Origin: Clostridia bacterium
Lineage (GTDB): Bacteria; Bacillota; Clostridia; Christensenellales; Aristaeellaceae
Assembly: GCA_017463245.1 (NCBI GenBank)
Contig: JAFTPN010000029.1
Coordinates: 1 to 59,320 of the forward strand
Direction of reading: 5' to 3'
Length of the DNA stretch: 59,320 bases
Made by a program: the position numbers and the translations under genes. This document shows, piece by piece, positions 36,707-45,937 of this stretch (position 1 is its first letter; each line of letters begins with the position of its first letter). The notes beneath the pieces were generated by a model. The model was not told the origin of the DNA and did no database searches. It saw only the letters and a program-made list of their open reading frames with translations.

Positions 36707-36995
36707 GAATTAGGAATTCGGAATTCGGAATGCGGAATTGAGAGTGTGGCGGGGGAAATGGATGGCGCTGGGGGAAACAGCAGAACCACTCCTTCCGTCT
36801 TCGCCTGACGGCGAATCCACCTCCCTCGGGGAGGGAGGCTTTTGGCGGTGCATAACCAAACAGTCCCCGCGTCGCGGCGCGCCCGTTGCGCGGCGTGACC
36901 CCTGCTCGGAGATTGCCCAGCAGCGCTATCCCCGAATGGGAGTCCAGAGGGCCGAATGGCCCTTTGGTGGGATTCTTAAGGGCGAAGCCCTTAAG
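36707..36995 (-). repeat. Composite intergenic repeat R4, 3' of mrdA
   Basis: On the minus strand it begins at the mrdA stop with CTTAAGGGC/GCCCTTAAG (36975-36995, overlapping the stop codon), then AGGGCC-GAAT-GGCCCT (36948-36963). The TGCTCGGAGATTGCCCAGCA block, CGCGGCGCGCCCGTTGCGCG, GGGGAGGGAGGCTTTTGGC and a CGGAATT heptamer array (36712-36739) next to GAGAGTGTGG complete it. The 301-base gap between mrdA and minD is almost entirely this element. Confidence 0.75.
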
Positions 36996-39552
36996 GCGCT
37001 AAGCTGTTGCCGGAGGGGAGGACGTAGTCGGTGGTGCGGAGGGTCTTTTGATCCATGTACCACTGGATGAAGTCACGGGCGGCGGGGGAAGCGTAGCCGC
37101 CGGAATAGCCGTTGGGGATAAAGACCGCGATGGCGATCTCGGGGTTATCGTAGGGGGCGAAGGCAACGAACCATGCGTTGTTTTCAAGGTCGATACTGGT
37201 AACCTGGGCGGTACCCGTTTTAGCGGCGATCTCGTCCTGATATTTGAAGCCCTGGAAGTGCTTCTTGGCGGTACCAGTATCGTCAACCACGCCCTTCATG
37301 CCTTTGCGGATCAGGGGCAGGTAGGTATCGGCGAATTCCAGATGGTTGATCAGCTCCGGCTCGCGCTGGGTGAGGATCTCGCCATCGGGGGAAATGATGG
37401 AATCGATGATGGAGACATTGTACACATAGCCGTTGTTGGCAATGGTGCAAACGTAGCGGGCGGCGGCGATGGGGGTGATGACGGTAACGGACTGGCCGAT
37501 GCCTGTCAGAATGGTTTGTGCGCCACCCCACTTGATATCGTTCATGTAGTTGTAGGTATCGCCGATAACGGCCTGCAAGTACACCATTTCCTTGGTCATG
37601 TTCAATTCTTCCATCAGAATGGTGCGCATGTTGTCCAGCCAGGCGGATTCGGGATAGTTGACGGCCATGTCCATCAGTCGCTTGGCGCACACGGAGAGGC
37701 GCTCGTCGTCATACTCCAGGTTGCGGGAGGCGCCGCAGGCGCGCAGGTGCTTTTTGATGGAGTTGAAAACGATGATGGGCAGGGAGGTATCCTGACTGGC
37801 TTCGTTCATGGCCTTGGTGGTGTCGTACAGGGTATTCTGGGAACCGACCACGCTGCGCACCTCGCCGGGCAGGTCGATGCCGGTGCGGGAGGTGAGGCCG
37901 AAGAGGGAAGCATAGCGGTAGAGGCGTTCCTCGCCCAGGCGGCTGCCCAGCTCGTAGAAGAAATAGTTGCAGGAGTTGGTGAGACCCTCCACAATGGTCT
38001 GGTTCACGTGCTTCTTGCCGATGCTGCTCAGGGGGATCCAGCAGCGGGGGGCGGTGGAGGTATCGTTGTTGTAGGTGGTGTAGTAGCCCATGTCGGTGAT
38101 GCGCTCGTTGATCTGAAGCTCGCCTTCGGCCAGGGCGCCGTAGCCGGTGACCATCTTGAAAATGGAGCCGGGCGTACCGCGGGCGTGGATGCCGTAGTTG
38201 AGCAGCAGGTTGCGCTCGTCCGCCAGGATGGAGATGGCGTCCTTGCCGCCGGCCACCAGGGCGTTAAGGTCGTAGGTGGGATAGTTGGCCATGGCCAGCA
38301 CGCGATCCTGCATATCCAGAACCACCATACAGCCATGCTCGGCCAGCGCCATGGGGTATTTCTCCCAGTCGCGGTTGGCAATGTCCTCCTTGTTGGCTTC
38401 CAGCCAGGAGTCGCTGACCATCAGCTTTTCCTGCTCGTCGCGGACGACGTTCACGTTATCGGCAATGGCGCGCTCGGCCACCTGCTGATAGCTGGCAATG
38501 AGGGTCAGCTTCACGTTGTTGCCATCCTGGGGCTCGGTGTAGGAAAGCTCGCGGACGACCTTGGAGTAGTTGTCGCGCTCCACGATGCGGCTGCCCTTGC
38601 GCAGGGAGGAATTCTGGGTGAGCCAGTCCTCCATGGAGGATTCGATGCCGTCGCGGCCGATGGTATCGTTGTAGGAGTAGCCCTTGGGCTGCAGCTCAGC
38701 CCACTTGGACTGGCTGGGGATAGCGCCGGTGTAGCCGATGATCTGGCTGGCCAGGTTGGAACGGGGGTACACGCGCTTGGTGCCCACGGCGATCTCCATG
38801 CCGTAGAGGGACATGGATTTTGTTTCCACCTCGATGACGGTTTCGTATTTCACGTCCTCAGCGATCACGATGGGCTGGGAGTTGAACACGTTCATCTGCA
38901 TTTCGGAGAAAACGGTCATGACCTTGAGCATGGTGGCTTCGTCCACCATCACCACGTCCACATAGGCGTATTCCTTGCTGGCGTCGTAGTCCAGCAGCGC
39001 CTGGCGTTCCTCGGGGGTGGTGGCCATGCGGAATTTTTCACGCAGCCGGTTGATGCAGTCAGCGGGGGTAGGATAGTACTTGGTGCTGACGTAGTTGTTG
39101 GAGCGCCACTGCTTTTCGCGGGTGGCCAGAACGTTCTCGCTGACGCCGGAGCCGAAGTTGAACTGCCACTCGCCGGTCTCCTCGTTGCGCTCGATGACGA
39201 AATCGATGGCCAGCTCGCCGCCGTTTTTCTCAATGATTTCAAGGGTGTCGATGATGGAATTGGTAAAGTTGAGGTAATCGGCACGGCTGGTGGTGGACGC
39301 ATCCTTGTAGAAGGTGACGTTGTAGATCAGTTCGTCCTCGGCAAGGATGACGGAATCGGCATCGGTGATATTGCCGCGCTTACCGCGCAGGGCGATGGTC
39401 TTGGTGCGGGTGTCCTCGGCATCGAGAACGTATTCCTCGGAGTTCTGCAATTGCAGGCGCACAAGGCCGGATGCCAGATAAACAAACATCAGCAGCAGAA
39501 TGATCACAAAGGCGAAATAGCGCCATTTCATGCCCTGGGAAAACTTGTTCAC
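36991..39552 (-). CDS. mrdA: Class B penicillin-binding protein 2 (elongation)
   Basis: 853 residues. The start is the GTG at 39552, eight bases after AAGGAGG. A membrane anchor (about 9-30) is followed by a long pedestal region and the transpeptidase motifs GSIFK, SCN (in LTNSCNYFF) and KTG (AAKTGTAQV). It cross-links peptidoglycan in the rod/elongation complex with RodA. It is longer than typical PBP2 (about 650-700) because of an extended dimerisation region. It lies after mreD, as in other clostridial maf-mreBCD-mrdA operons. Confidence 0.92.
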   Translation of the reverse strand: MNKFSQGMKWRYFAFVIILLLMFVYLASGLVRLQLQNSEEYVLDAEDTRTKTIALRGKRGNITDADSVILAEDELIYNVTFYKDASTTSRADYLNFTNSIIDTLEIIEKNGGELAIDFVIERNEETGEWQFNFGSGVSENVLATREKQWRSNNYVSTKYYPTPADCINRLREKFRMATTPEERQALLDYDASKEYAYVDVVMVDEATMLKVMTVFSEMQMNVFNSQPIVIAEDVKYETVIEVETKSMSLYGMEIAVGTKRVYPRSNLASQIIGYTGAIPSQSKWAELQPKGYSYNDTIGRDGIESSMEDWLTQNSSLRKGSRIVERDNYSKVVRELSYTEPQDGNNVKLTLIASYQQVAERAIADNVNVVRDEQEKLMVSDSWLEANKEDIANRDWEKYPMALAEHGCMVVLDMQDRVLAMANYPTYDLNALVAGGKDAISILADERNLLLNYGIHARGTPGSIFKMVTGYGALAEGELQINERITDMGYYTTYNNDTSTAPRCWIPLSSIGKKHVNQTIVEGLTNSCNYFFYELGSRLGEERLYRYASLFGLTSRTGIDLPGEVRSVVGSQNTLYDTTKAMNEASQDTSLPIIVFNSIKKHLRACGASRNLEYDDERLSVCAKRLMDMAVNYPESAWLDNMRTILMEELNMTKEMVYLQAVIGDTYNYMNDIKWGGAQTILTGIGQSVTVITPIAAARYVCTIANNGYVYNVSIIDSIISPDGEILTQREPELINHLEFADTYLPLIRKGMKGVVDDTGTAKKHFQGFKYQDEIAAKTGTAQVTSIDLENNAWFVAFAPYDNPEIAIAVFIPNGYSGGYASPAARDFIQWYMDQKTLRTTDYVLPSGNSLAP

Positions 39553-39613
39553 GGGTGGTACCTCCTTTCCGGCAGCTTACATAAGCGCAGGCTGCCAAAA
39601 CGATGGGAAGGGG

Positions 39614-40222
39614 TCAGATGCGTTTGGGCTGGAAGTGCTGAGCCCTGGCGTGGGGCTCCCGCTTGAGTTTTTTGAAGCCCAGGAAGCGGCGCACGGGGAT
39701 CATGATCAGGGTGGTGAGGACGGTGGTCCACAAAACGTTCAGCAGGCCGCGGCCGATGATGGCCAAGGAAAGCGCGGAGCCGCTGAGGTACATATACAGG
39801 ATGTTCACGATCTCGTAGATCAGGGTGTTGGCGGCGGCGCAGCCCATGGTGCGCAGGTAGGAGTTCACGTTCCGCCCGGCCTTGCCGATGGAGCGCTCGT
39901 ATTCCAGGCGCTTTTCCGTTTTGTCGGCGAAGAACATGCTCAGGAAGCCTGCGCTGAGGGGGTAGAGCAGCAGGTTCAGCATGCGGATGGTGGGGCACAT
40001 GGTCTCCATCAGAATGCCATAGATGCTGCCCACCCACAGCGCCCGCAGCTTGCCATAGCCAATGGTGATGATGGCAATGAGGGCAAACAGCATGCTGGGG
40101 GTGACATCGCCAACGGCGAAATAGGGCATCACGCACACCTGCACCAGATAGCCCAGCAGCACCACAAGGAAGAACTTGATCTGCGAGGCGCTGGCCTGCC
40201 ACAGGGATTTCAGAAAGCGCAC
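39614..40222 (-). CDS. mreD: Rod shape-determining protein MreD
   Basis: 202 residues with five or six membrane helices. Sequence conservation in MreD is low. The call rests on size, hydrophobic pattern (FFLVVLLGYLVQVCVMPYFA) and position: four bases after mreC and 61 bases before mrdA. It is a membrane component of the elongation complex. The C-terminus is basic (FKKLKREPHARAQHF). Confidence 0.82.
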   Translation of the reverse strand: MRFLKSLWQASASQIKFFLVVLLGYLVQVCVMPYFAVGDVTPSMLFALIAIITIGYGKLRALWVGSIYGILMETMCPTIRMLNLLLYPLSAGFLSMFFADKTEKRLEYERSIGKAGRNVNSYLRTMGCAAANTLIYEIVNILYMYLSGSALSLAIIGRGLLNVLWTTVLTTLIMIPVRRFLGFKKLKREPHARAQHFQPKRI

Positions 40223-40226
40223 AGGC

Positions 40227-41708
40227 TTAGTCCTCCTCGTAGGTCATGTCTTGCGGATTGAGGGTGATGTAAGGCGTGGGGGTCGGCGTAGGCGTGGGAG
40301 AGGGCGTGGGGGTAGGCTCGTCGCTGAAGACCTGATACTCATACACCGGCCCGGCGATGGTAGGCACGGGGGTGGCGGTGGGTTCAGGCGTGGGCGAAGG
40401 AGTAGGCGTGGGGGAAGGGGTGGGGGTCACGTTGGGATCCGGGGTGGCGGTGACGCCCCACACATTGGTGTTGCCGATGCGCAGCGTGGGCATGGGGCGG
40501 GCAGACACCACGGGAACAAACTCGGTATAGGCAGAGGCTTCGCGCCCCTGCACGGCCTCGGCTGCGGGCTTGTAGCGCAGCACGATGACGTATTCGATAT
40601 GCTCAAAGTCCGCAGAGGGTTCCACCACGATGTACTGCTTGTTGGCGTCCATGCCGCGGGTGGATTCGCGCACCGTGCCAATCGGGATGCCCTTGGGGAA
40701 GGACATGCCCACGCCGGAGGTGACCACGATGTCGCCGGGACGGGGCAGGTGATCGTCGGGCAGGTAGTACATACGGCACATGGGTTCGCCGTCGATGCCC
40801 AGGGTGCCGCGCACGGTGCCCTGATCGCGGCTGGACTGGATGAGGCCTGCAATGGAGGCCTCGCTGTCGATGATGGTGCGCACCTGGGACTTGGTTTCGG
40901 TTACATTCTCGGTATAGCCCACCAGCGCGCCGGAAATGGTGACGGCCATGTATTCCTCAATGCCGTCGCGGCTGCCCCGGTTGATGGTGAAGGTGGAGAA
41001 GTAGTTGCCGTCGCCCTTGCCGATCACGGTGCAGGCGATGGGGTTCATGTTCTGGTTCACGGAGATCTCGTCGTTCATGTTCTCGAACTGGGAGAGCTGC
41101 TTGACGTATTCATCCGCCAGCATGGCCTGGTAGACCAGCTGCTCGTTTTCGGCACGGAGCTTGTTGTATTCCGCTTCCAGGTTGGCGCGCAGCTTCAGCG
41201 TGCGCATATACCCGGCAAAGCTTTCTGTAACGGAGGAGAAAACGCTCTGCACCGGGGTGATGATCTTGGCCAGGAAGCTTTCGGGGGCATTGAGCATTTC
41301 GGGGGCGCCGGGCATGACCCGCGCCAGCAGCATGATGCCCAGGAAGCCGATGATCACGATGGAGACTGCCACCATCAGCACCTTGCGCAATCCGCCGGGC
41401 AGCTCTTTGCGCTGGCGCTTTTCCTCGGGCTGGATGCGGGAGGAGGTGCGGTGCTTTTTCTTCATTCGGCCAACAAAGGTGGCGTTTTCCTGTTCTTCCT
41501 CCAGGGCGTCGCGCTCGATCTGCAATTTGCGCAGCGCGCTTTCGGGGGTATCGGAGGCTTCGCTGTCCTCCATGACGGGGACTGGCTCCTCCGTCTTTTG
41601 TCCGGGCAGATCGCGGGTGATGCTGTCCAGATCGTCGAACTTGAAATCATCATAAGTGGGCAGGATGGCCTGTTCAGGCTCCTGCGTGTGGCGGTCTTTG
41701 CGTGCCAT
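40227..41708 (-). CDS. mreC: Rod shape-determining protein MreC, extended
   Basis: 493 residues; MreC is usually 270-330. An extra ~107-residue acidic/basic cytoplasmic segment precedes the membrane helix (about 108-128). A coiled coil (LRANLEAEYNKLRAENEQL) leads to the MreC beta-barrel core (INRGSRDGI, GDIVVTSGVGMSFPKGIPIG, ADFEHIEYVIV). A ~70-residue Thr/Pro/Ser tail of TPTPSPTP repeats and a short acidic end follow. MreC links MreB to PBP2 outside the membrane. The tail resembles a wall-spanning spacer like that in the CAP protein at 312-1136. Confidence 0.9.
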   Translation of the reverse strand: MARKDRHTQEPEQAILPTYDDFKFDDLDSITRDLPGQKTEEPVPVMEDSEASDTPESALRKLQIERDALEEEQENATFVGRMKKKHRTSSRIQPEEKRQRKELPGGLRKVLMVAVSIVIIGFLGIMLLARVMPGAPEMLNAPESFLAKIITPVQSVFSSVTESFAGYMRTLKLRANLEAEYNKLRAENEQLVYQAMLADEYVKQLSQFENMNDEISVNQNMNPIACTVIGKGDGNYFSTFTINRGSRDGIEEYMAVTISGALVGYTENVTETKSQVRTIIDSEASIAGLIQSSRDQGTVRGTLGIDGEPMCRMYYLPDDHLPRPGDIVVTSGVGMSFPKGIPIGTVRESTRGMDANKQYIVVEPSADFEHIEYVIVLRYKPAAEAVQGREASAYTEFVPVVSARPMPTLRIGNTNVWGVTATPDPNVTPTPSPTPTPSPTPEPTATPVPTIAGPVYEYQVFSDEPTPTPSPTPTPTPTPYITLNPQDMTYEED

Positions 41709-41739
41709 AAGGGGTTATCACCTCGCCTTGTATAAGCGG

Positions 41740-42762
41740 TTAGTCGTTAAAGCCCTGCTTGCCCATGCTGGTCAGCAGCTGCATGTTTTCCACCAGGTAG
41801 CCAAGACCCATCACCGTGCAGTCCTCCGGCTCCTTGGCAATGAGGACGGGGATGCCCAGCTCGGTGGCAATGAACTGATCCATGGCAAAGAGCTGTGCGC
41901 CGCCGCCGGTGAGGTGGACGCCGCTGCGCATGATATCCGCCGCCAGCTCCGGGGGCGTGCGCTCCAGCACCCACTTGATGGCTGCCAGAATGGCGCGGCA
42001 GGGCTCCTTGATGGCCTCGTGGGCCTGGGCGGAGGTAAACTCGATATCCATGGCCTGGGGGGAGAGCAGATCCCTGCCGCGGATGCGTACCTGCCGGCCT
42101 TCGGTGAGGGGCATGGCGGCGGCCAGGTCAAGCTTCACATCCTCGGCGGTGCGGTCGCCGATGAGCATATTGAATTCGCGCTTGATGTAGTTGATGATGG
42201 CTTCGTCCATCTTCACGCCGCCCACCTGGATGGACTGAGCGACGACCAGGCCGCCCAGGGAGACCACGGCCACATCCGTAGTGCCGCCGCCGATATCAAC
42301 CACCATGTTGCCCACAGGCTCATACACCGGCAGGCCGGAGCCAATGGCTGCGGCAAAGGGTTTTTCGACCAGAAAGACTGTTTTGGCGCCGGCCACCTGG
42401 GCGGCCTCGGTAACGGCCTTGCGGGACACGGCGGGCAGACCCACGGGGATGGAGACCACCACCTTGGGCTTGATGACATGGCTCACGCCGATGGCCTTGC
42501 GGATGAAATAGCGGATGAGCATTTCGGTCATGTCGAAATCCGAAATGGAGCCGCCCTTCAGGGGACGGACAACGGTGAGGGCGTCGCTGGTGCGGCCAAG
42601 GAGGAACTTGGCCTCGTCACCCACGGCGCGGACATTGCGCTTGTTGTTGGAGTCCACCACCACCATGGTGGGTTCGCTGATCACGATGCCGCGGCCGCGG
42701 ACATACACAACTGTATTGGAAGTGCCAAGATCGATACCGATATCAGGCGCAAAGAAAGCCAT
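41740..42762 (-). CDS. mreB: Actin-like rod shape protein MreB
   Basis: 340 residues from the ATG at 42762 (CGGAGTG upstream); the family start AFFAPDIGIDLGTSNTVVYV follows directly. Nucleotide-binding loops are DLGTSNT, VVDIGGGTTDVAVVSLGG near 158 and HLTGGGAQLFAMDQFI near 286. MreB forms membrane-bound filaments that organise lateral wall growth. It lies 42 bases after maf and 31 bases before mreC, all on one transcript. Confidence 0.96.
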   Translation of the reverse strand: MAFFAPDIGIDLGTSNTVVYVRGRGIVISEPTMVVVDSNNKRNVRAVGDEAKFLLGRTSDALTVVRPLKGGSISDFDMTEMLIRYFIRKAIGVSHVIKPKVVVSIPVGLPAVSRKAVTEAAQVAGAKTVFLVEKPFAAAIGSGLPVYEPVGNMVVDIGGGTTDVAVVSLGGLVVAQSIQVGGVKMDEAIINYIKREFNMLIGDRTAEDVKLDLAAAMPLTEGRQVRIRGRDLLSPQAMDIEFTSAQAHEAIKEPCRAILAAIKWVLERTPPELAADIMRSGVHLTGGGAQLFAMDQFIATELGIPVLIAKEPEDCTVMGLGYLVENMQLLTSMGKQGFND

Positions 42763-42804
42763 GAATTCACTCCGTTCGTTTATGGTCAACGCTGGGTTCA
42801 GCGG

Positions 42805-43383
42805 TCAAATGTTCAAAGGATGCAGGCCGCATGCTTCAAGGAGCCTGCGGGTGAGGGTCAGGGGCAGGCCGATCACATTGGTGTGGGAGCCGCGGATCTC
42901 CTCGATCCACAGCCCGGCAATGCCCTGCAGGGCGTAGGCACCGGCCTTGTCCATGGGTTCGGCGGTGGCAATGTAGGCGCGGATAGCCTCGTCGGTCATG
43001 TGGCCAAAGCGGACATCAGTAGCGTCCACCTCGGCATGGATATCGCCTGTGGCGCTGATGACGCACACGCCGGTGTACACCTGGTGCCAGCGACTGGAGA
43101 GGCTGCGCAGCATGCGGAAGGCGTCCTCTTCGTCGGCGGGCTTGCCCAGGGGGATATCGTCCACGGCCACCAGGGTGTCGCTGGCCAGGATCACTTGGCC
43201 GGGGTGTTTGGCGGCGGCAGCCAGCGCCTTGCGGCGGCTCAGCTCCAGCACGGCCTCGCGGGCGCCAAGGGTGCAGCTTTCGTCAACTTCGGGGGCGTCC
43301 ACCTCAAAGGGAATGCCCGTCAGGCTTAATAGTTCACGGCGGCGCGGGGATTGCGACGCCAGGATCAGTCGGGTTTCTTCCAT
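42805..43383 (-). CDS. maf: Maf-family nucleotide pyrophosphatase
   Basis: 192 residues from the ATG at 43383; an upstream in-frame ATG at 43413 has a poorer ribosome site. Signatures are LILASQSPRRRELL near residue 6, EVDESC near 30, SDTLVAVDDIPLGKP near 68 and AYALQGIAGLWIEEIRGSHT near 147. Maf enzymes hydrolyse nucleoside triphosphates, including non-canonical or dTTP/UTP-type substrates, and are often linked to septum or shape operons. It heads the maf-mreBCD-mrdA operon. Confidence 0.93.
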   Translation of the reverse strand: MEETRLILASQSPRRRELLSLTGIPFEVDAPEVDESCTLGAREAVLELSRRKALAAAAKHPGQVILASDTLVAVDDIPLGKPADEEDAFRMLRSLSSRWHQVYTGVCVISATGDIHAEVDATDVRFGHMTDEAIRAYIATAEPMDKAGAYALQGIAGLWIEEIRGSHTNVIGLPLTLTRRLLEACGLHPLNI

Positions 43384-43423
43384 CACAGGTCTGCCTCCGA
43401 ATCTACAGGACATTCCAGCCTGT

Positions 43424-43453
43424 ATTATACCACATGATGCCCCTGAATGGAAA
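43424..43453 (-). promoter_or_regulatory. Promoter of the maf-mre operon
   Basis: On the minus strand TTTCCA, 18 bases, then TGG-TATAAT (extended -10), about 40 bases before the maf ATG. Confidence 0.7.
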
Positions 43454-43583
43454 CATTTCTGTAAAAATTCATGAATTCATCATCTAAACGAAAGAAAAGG
43501 GGAAAAACATCCCAGCTTTTTGCAGATTTGCAGGAAATACGGTGCGGCAGGCAGGGATTGGGCAAGGGACGGCGAATACATCA

Positions 43584-43597
43584 TGTAAACGGTTACA
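43584..43597 (+). promoter_or_regulatory. LacI/CcpA-type operator before the pectin genes
   Basis: TGTAAACGGTTACA is a 14-base near-palindrome with one mismatch around a central CG. It matches the cre/LacI-family consensus except at one position. It lies 19 bases before the ATG of the GH105-like gene, so a repressor there would block transcription or its start. Confidence 0.65.
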
Positions 43598-43615
43598 AAT
43601 GCGAGGGAGAAGCCT

Positions 43616-44344
43616 ATGGGAAATGAGATGCAGTTTGGCCGGACGCGGCAGGACGCCTGCGGTCTGGCGGGGTATATGGCGCTGTATGCAGCCACCGGGG
43701 ATGAGGGTCACCAGCGCCTTGCGGAAAGGATGCTGCAAAATGCGGTGACCGGGGAGGAGATGCACCCTGCCTGGGCGCGGCTTTTGTTTGCCGATGTGGA
43801 CAAATGGAAGGAGACCATCGAGCAGGTGGCGCAGAGGGAGCTGCCCGCCCCTGCGCGGCTGGAGGAGGCCTTCGACACGCTGCCCTTCCGCATGGCCTAT
43901 GAAATGAAACTGAACCGCATGGCCTGGGTGAACCGGGTGGCGGAGGACTTCCGCAGCCTGCACCAGCGGCTGTTTGACGAGAAGTCCGGCCTGCATTGCG
44001 CCGCAGAGGGAGAGGCCTACTGTGCGGAAAGCACGGGCTGGTTCCTGATGGCGCTGGTGGACTGCATCGACATCTGCGATCAGCAGCTGTACGAGCATTG
44101 GCGCTGCCTGGTGGATATCTTCCGCACGACGCTGCGGGGCATGCTGCGCAGCGGCAAGGTGGAGGGTGCAGAATTGCAGCTGGCATACTGCATCCTGAAA
44201 GCGGTGCGCATGGGGCTGATCGACAGCGAGCGCTACCTGGCCAGGGGACTTGAACTGGCACAGGCTGAACACCACGGCCTGGACGTGGGCATTCCGTATA
44301 TGCTGGCTGCCGAAAAGGCGCTGGCGGGGAGGTGTGGGGCATGA
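43616..44344 (+). CDS. Short GH88/GH105-like (unsaturated glucuronyl hydrolase-like) protein
   Basis: 242 residues; GH105 enzymes are about 370. The region around residues 118-145 (LFDEKSGLHCAAEG then YCAESTGWFLMALVDCIDIC) resembles the conserved DxxTGLYYH...WARGxGWxxMALVD stretch, but the intervening segment and the Arg-Gly-Asn motif are missing. A six-hairpin fold is likely; activity is doubtful. It overlaps the GH28 gene by four bases (ATGA), so the two are translationally coupled. Pectin or rhamnogalacturonan use is the natural context. Assignment is by weak similarity. Confidence 0.55.
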   Translation: MGNEMQFGRTRQDACGLAGYMALYAATGDEGHQRLAERMLQNAVTGEEMHPAWARLLFADVDKWKETIEQVAQRELPAPARLEEAFDTLPFRMAYEMKLNRMAWVNRVAEDFRSLHQRLFDEKSGLHCAAEGEAYCAESTGWFLMALVDCIDICDQQLYEHWRCLVDIFRTTLRGMLRSGKVEGAELQLAYCILKAVRMGLIDSERYLARGLELAQAEHHGLDVGIPYMLAAEKALAGRCGA

Positions 44345-45891
44345 AGATGAAGGTGCTGTTTTGTTCTCCCCGCAGCGTGACGGTAAAGCTGGCCGACGGC
44401 GGGCTGTATGCCACGCAGAAGGCCTATCGGCTGACGCTGAACGGCAAGGACGCTGGCGCGGCGGACACGGTGATCACCAGCCTGTACGGGCTGTGGCCGG
44501 ACACGAAGTACTGCTTGCAGGCCTGGGATGGCGAAGAAATGCTGGGCGAAGCCGAGTTCCGCACGGAGGAAGAGAGCTTCACCATGAATGTGCGGCAGTT
44601 TGGAGCCCTGGGCGACGGTGTGCATGACGACACCGCGGCCATCCAGGCGGCCATCACCTGCTGCCCGAAGAAGGGGCGGGTGCTGATCCCGGCGGGCGAG
44701 TATCGGGTGAAGCCGCTGTTCCTGAAGAGCCACATCCGCCTGGAGCTGCAGCAGGGCGCGACCCTGCAGTTGGAGCGGGACAGGAGCCTGTTCCCCATCC
44801 TGCCGGGGATGATCCAGTCCACCGACGAGGAGAGCGACTTCAACCTGGGCACCTGGGAGGGCAACCCGCTGGATATGTTTGGCTCCCTGTTCACCGGCGT
44901 GGATGTGAAGGACGTGGTGATCTACGGCCAGGGCATTGCCGACGGCATGGCGCCGGACAGCGACTGGTGGGTCACGCCCCGCATCAAGCGCGGCGCATGG
45001 CGGCCAAGGCTGCTCTACCTGTGCCGCTGCGAAAACGTGACCGTGCAGGGCATCACCTTCCGCAACAGCCCGGCGTGGAATCTGCACCCCTATTTCAGCA
45101 ACGACCTGAAATTCCTGAACATTTCCGTGCAGGCCCCGGCCAACAGCCCCAACACCGATGGCTTTGACCCGGAGAGCTGCAAGGGCATTCTGGTGGCGGG
45201 TGCGCACTTCTCCCTGGGGGACGACTGCATTGCCATCAAGGCGGGCAAACTGTATATGGGCGCCACCTACGCCACGCCCTGCGAGGACATTGAGATCGTC
45301 AACTGCCTGATGGAGGACGGCCACGGCGGCGTGACCGTGGGCAGCGAAATGGCGGGCGGCGTGAAGTACGTGCGCGTGAAGGACTGCCTGATGCGCAACA
45401 CCGACCGCGGCCTTCGCGTGAAGACCCGGCGCGGCCGCGGCAAGAATGGCGTGATCGATGATATCGTGTTCGACCATGTGGAGATGGAGCAGGTGGGCAC
45501 GCCCTTTGTGGTGAACTGCCTGTATTACTGCGATCCCGACGGCCACACCGAATATGTGCAGAGCCTGGAAAAGCAGCCCGTGGACGACCGCACCCCCTAT
45601 GTGGGCAGCGTGACCTTCCGCCAGGTGAACGCCACGGGCGTGAGCTGCGCGGGCTACTTCCTTGGCCTGCCAGAGCAGCCCATCCATCAGGTAACCATGG
45701 AGCAGGTGAACATTGCCTGCGACCCGGACGCCAAGCCCATGCAGCCTGCCATGGCCGACTGCGTGCCCAAGTGCGTGCGCAAGGGCATCGTGGCCAGCGA
45801 CGTGGAAAGCATGACGCTGAAGAATGTGCAGATCACCGGCTATGAGGGTGAGCGCATCGAGGCGCGAAATGTGGAGATCACGGAAGAATAA
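44341..45891 (+). CDS. GH28 polygalacturonase-family glycosidase
   Basis: 516 residues from the ATG at 44341, seven bases after GGGGAGGT. A ~80-residue fibronectin-III-like N-terminal module is followed by QFGALGDGVHDDTAAIQAAI and a right-handed beta-helix. The four GH28 catalytic motifs are present: NTDGFD, GDDCIAIK, GHGGVTVGSE and RGLRVKT. It hydrolyses galacturonan-type substrates. There is no signal peptide, so it probably works in the cytoplasm on imported oligomers. It is paired with the GH105-like gene. Confidence 0.93.
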   Translation: MKMKVLFCSPRSVTVKLADGGLYATQKAYRLTLNGKDAGAADTVITSLYGLWPDTKYCLQAWDGEEMLGEAEFRTEEESFTMNVRQFGALGDGVHDDTAAIQAAITCCPKKGRVLIPAGEYRVKPLFLKSHIRLELQQGATLQLERDRSLFPILPGMIQSTDEESDFNLGTWEGNPLDMFGSLFTGVDVKDVVIYGQGIADGMAPDSDWWVTPRIKRGAWRPRLLYLCRCENVTVQGITFRNSPAWNLHPYFSNDLKFLNISVQAPANSPNTDGFDPESCKGILVAGAHFSLGDDCIAIKAGKLYMGATYATPCEDIEIVNCLMEDGHGGVTVGSEMAGGVKYVRVKDCLMRNTDRGLRVKTRRGRGKNGVIDDIVFDHVEMEQVGTPFVVNCLYYCDPDGHTEYVQSLEKQPVDDRTPYVGSVTFRQVNATGVSCAGYFLGLPEQPIHQVTMEQVNIACDPDAKPMQPAMADCVPKCVRKGIVASDVESMTLKNVQITGYEGERIEARNVEITEE

Positions 45892-45907
45892 GCTAATGGT
45901 GTATACG

Positions 45908-45937
45908 AAAAAACCCTGACTTATGTCAGGGTTTTTT
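45908..45937. terminator. Bidirectional terminator between GH28 and the corrinoid ABC genes
   Basis: AAAAAACCCTGAC pairs with GTCAGGGTTTTTT around a TTAT loop. It overlaps the last codons of the minus-strand ATPase gene. Confidence 0.92.

Noticed and set aside
40268-40440. Short periodic repeats that at first sight resemble a repeat array or CRISPR
   Set aside because: They are the codons of the Thr/Pro spacer of MreC, six-base periodic and in frame, without unique spacers of constant length.
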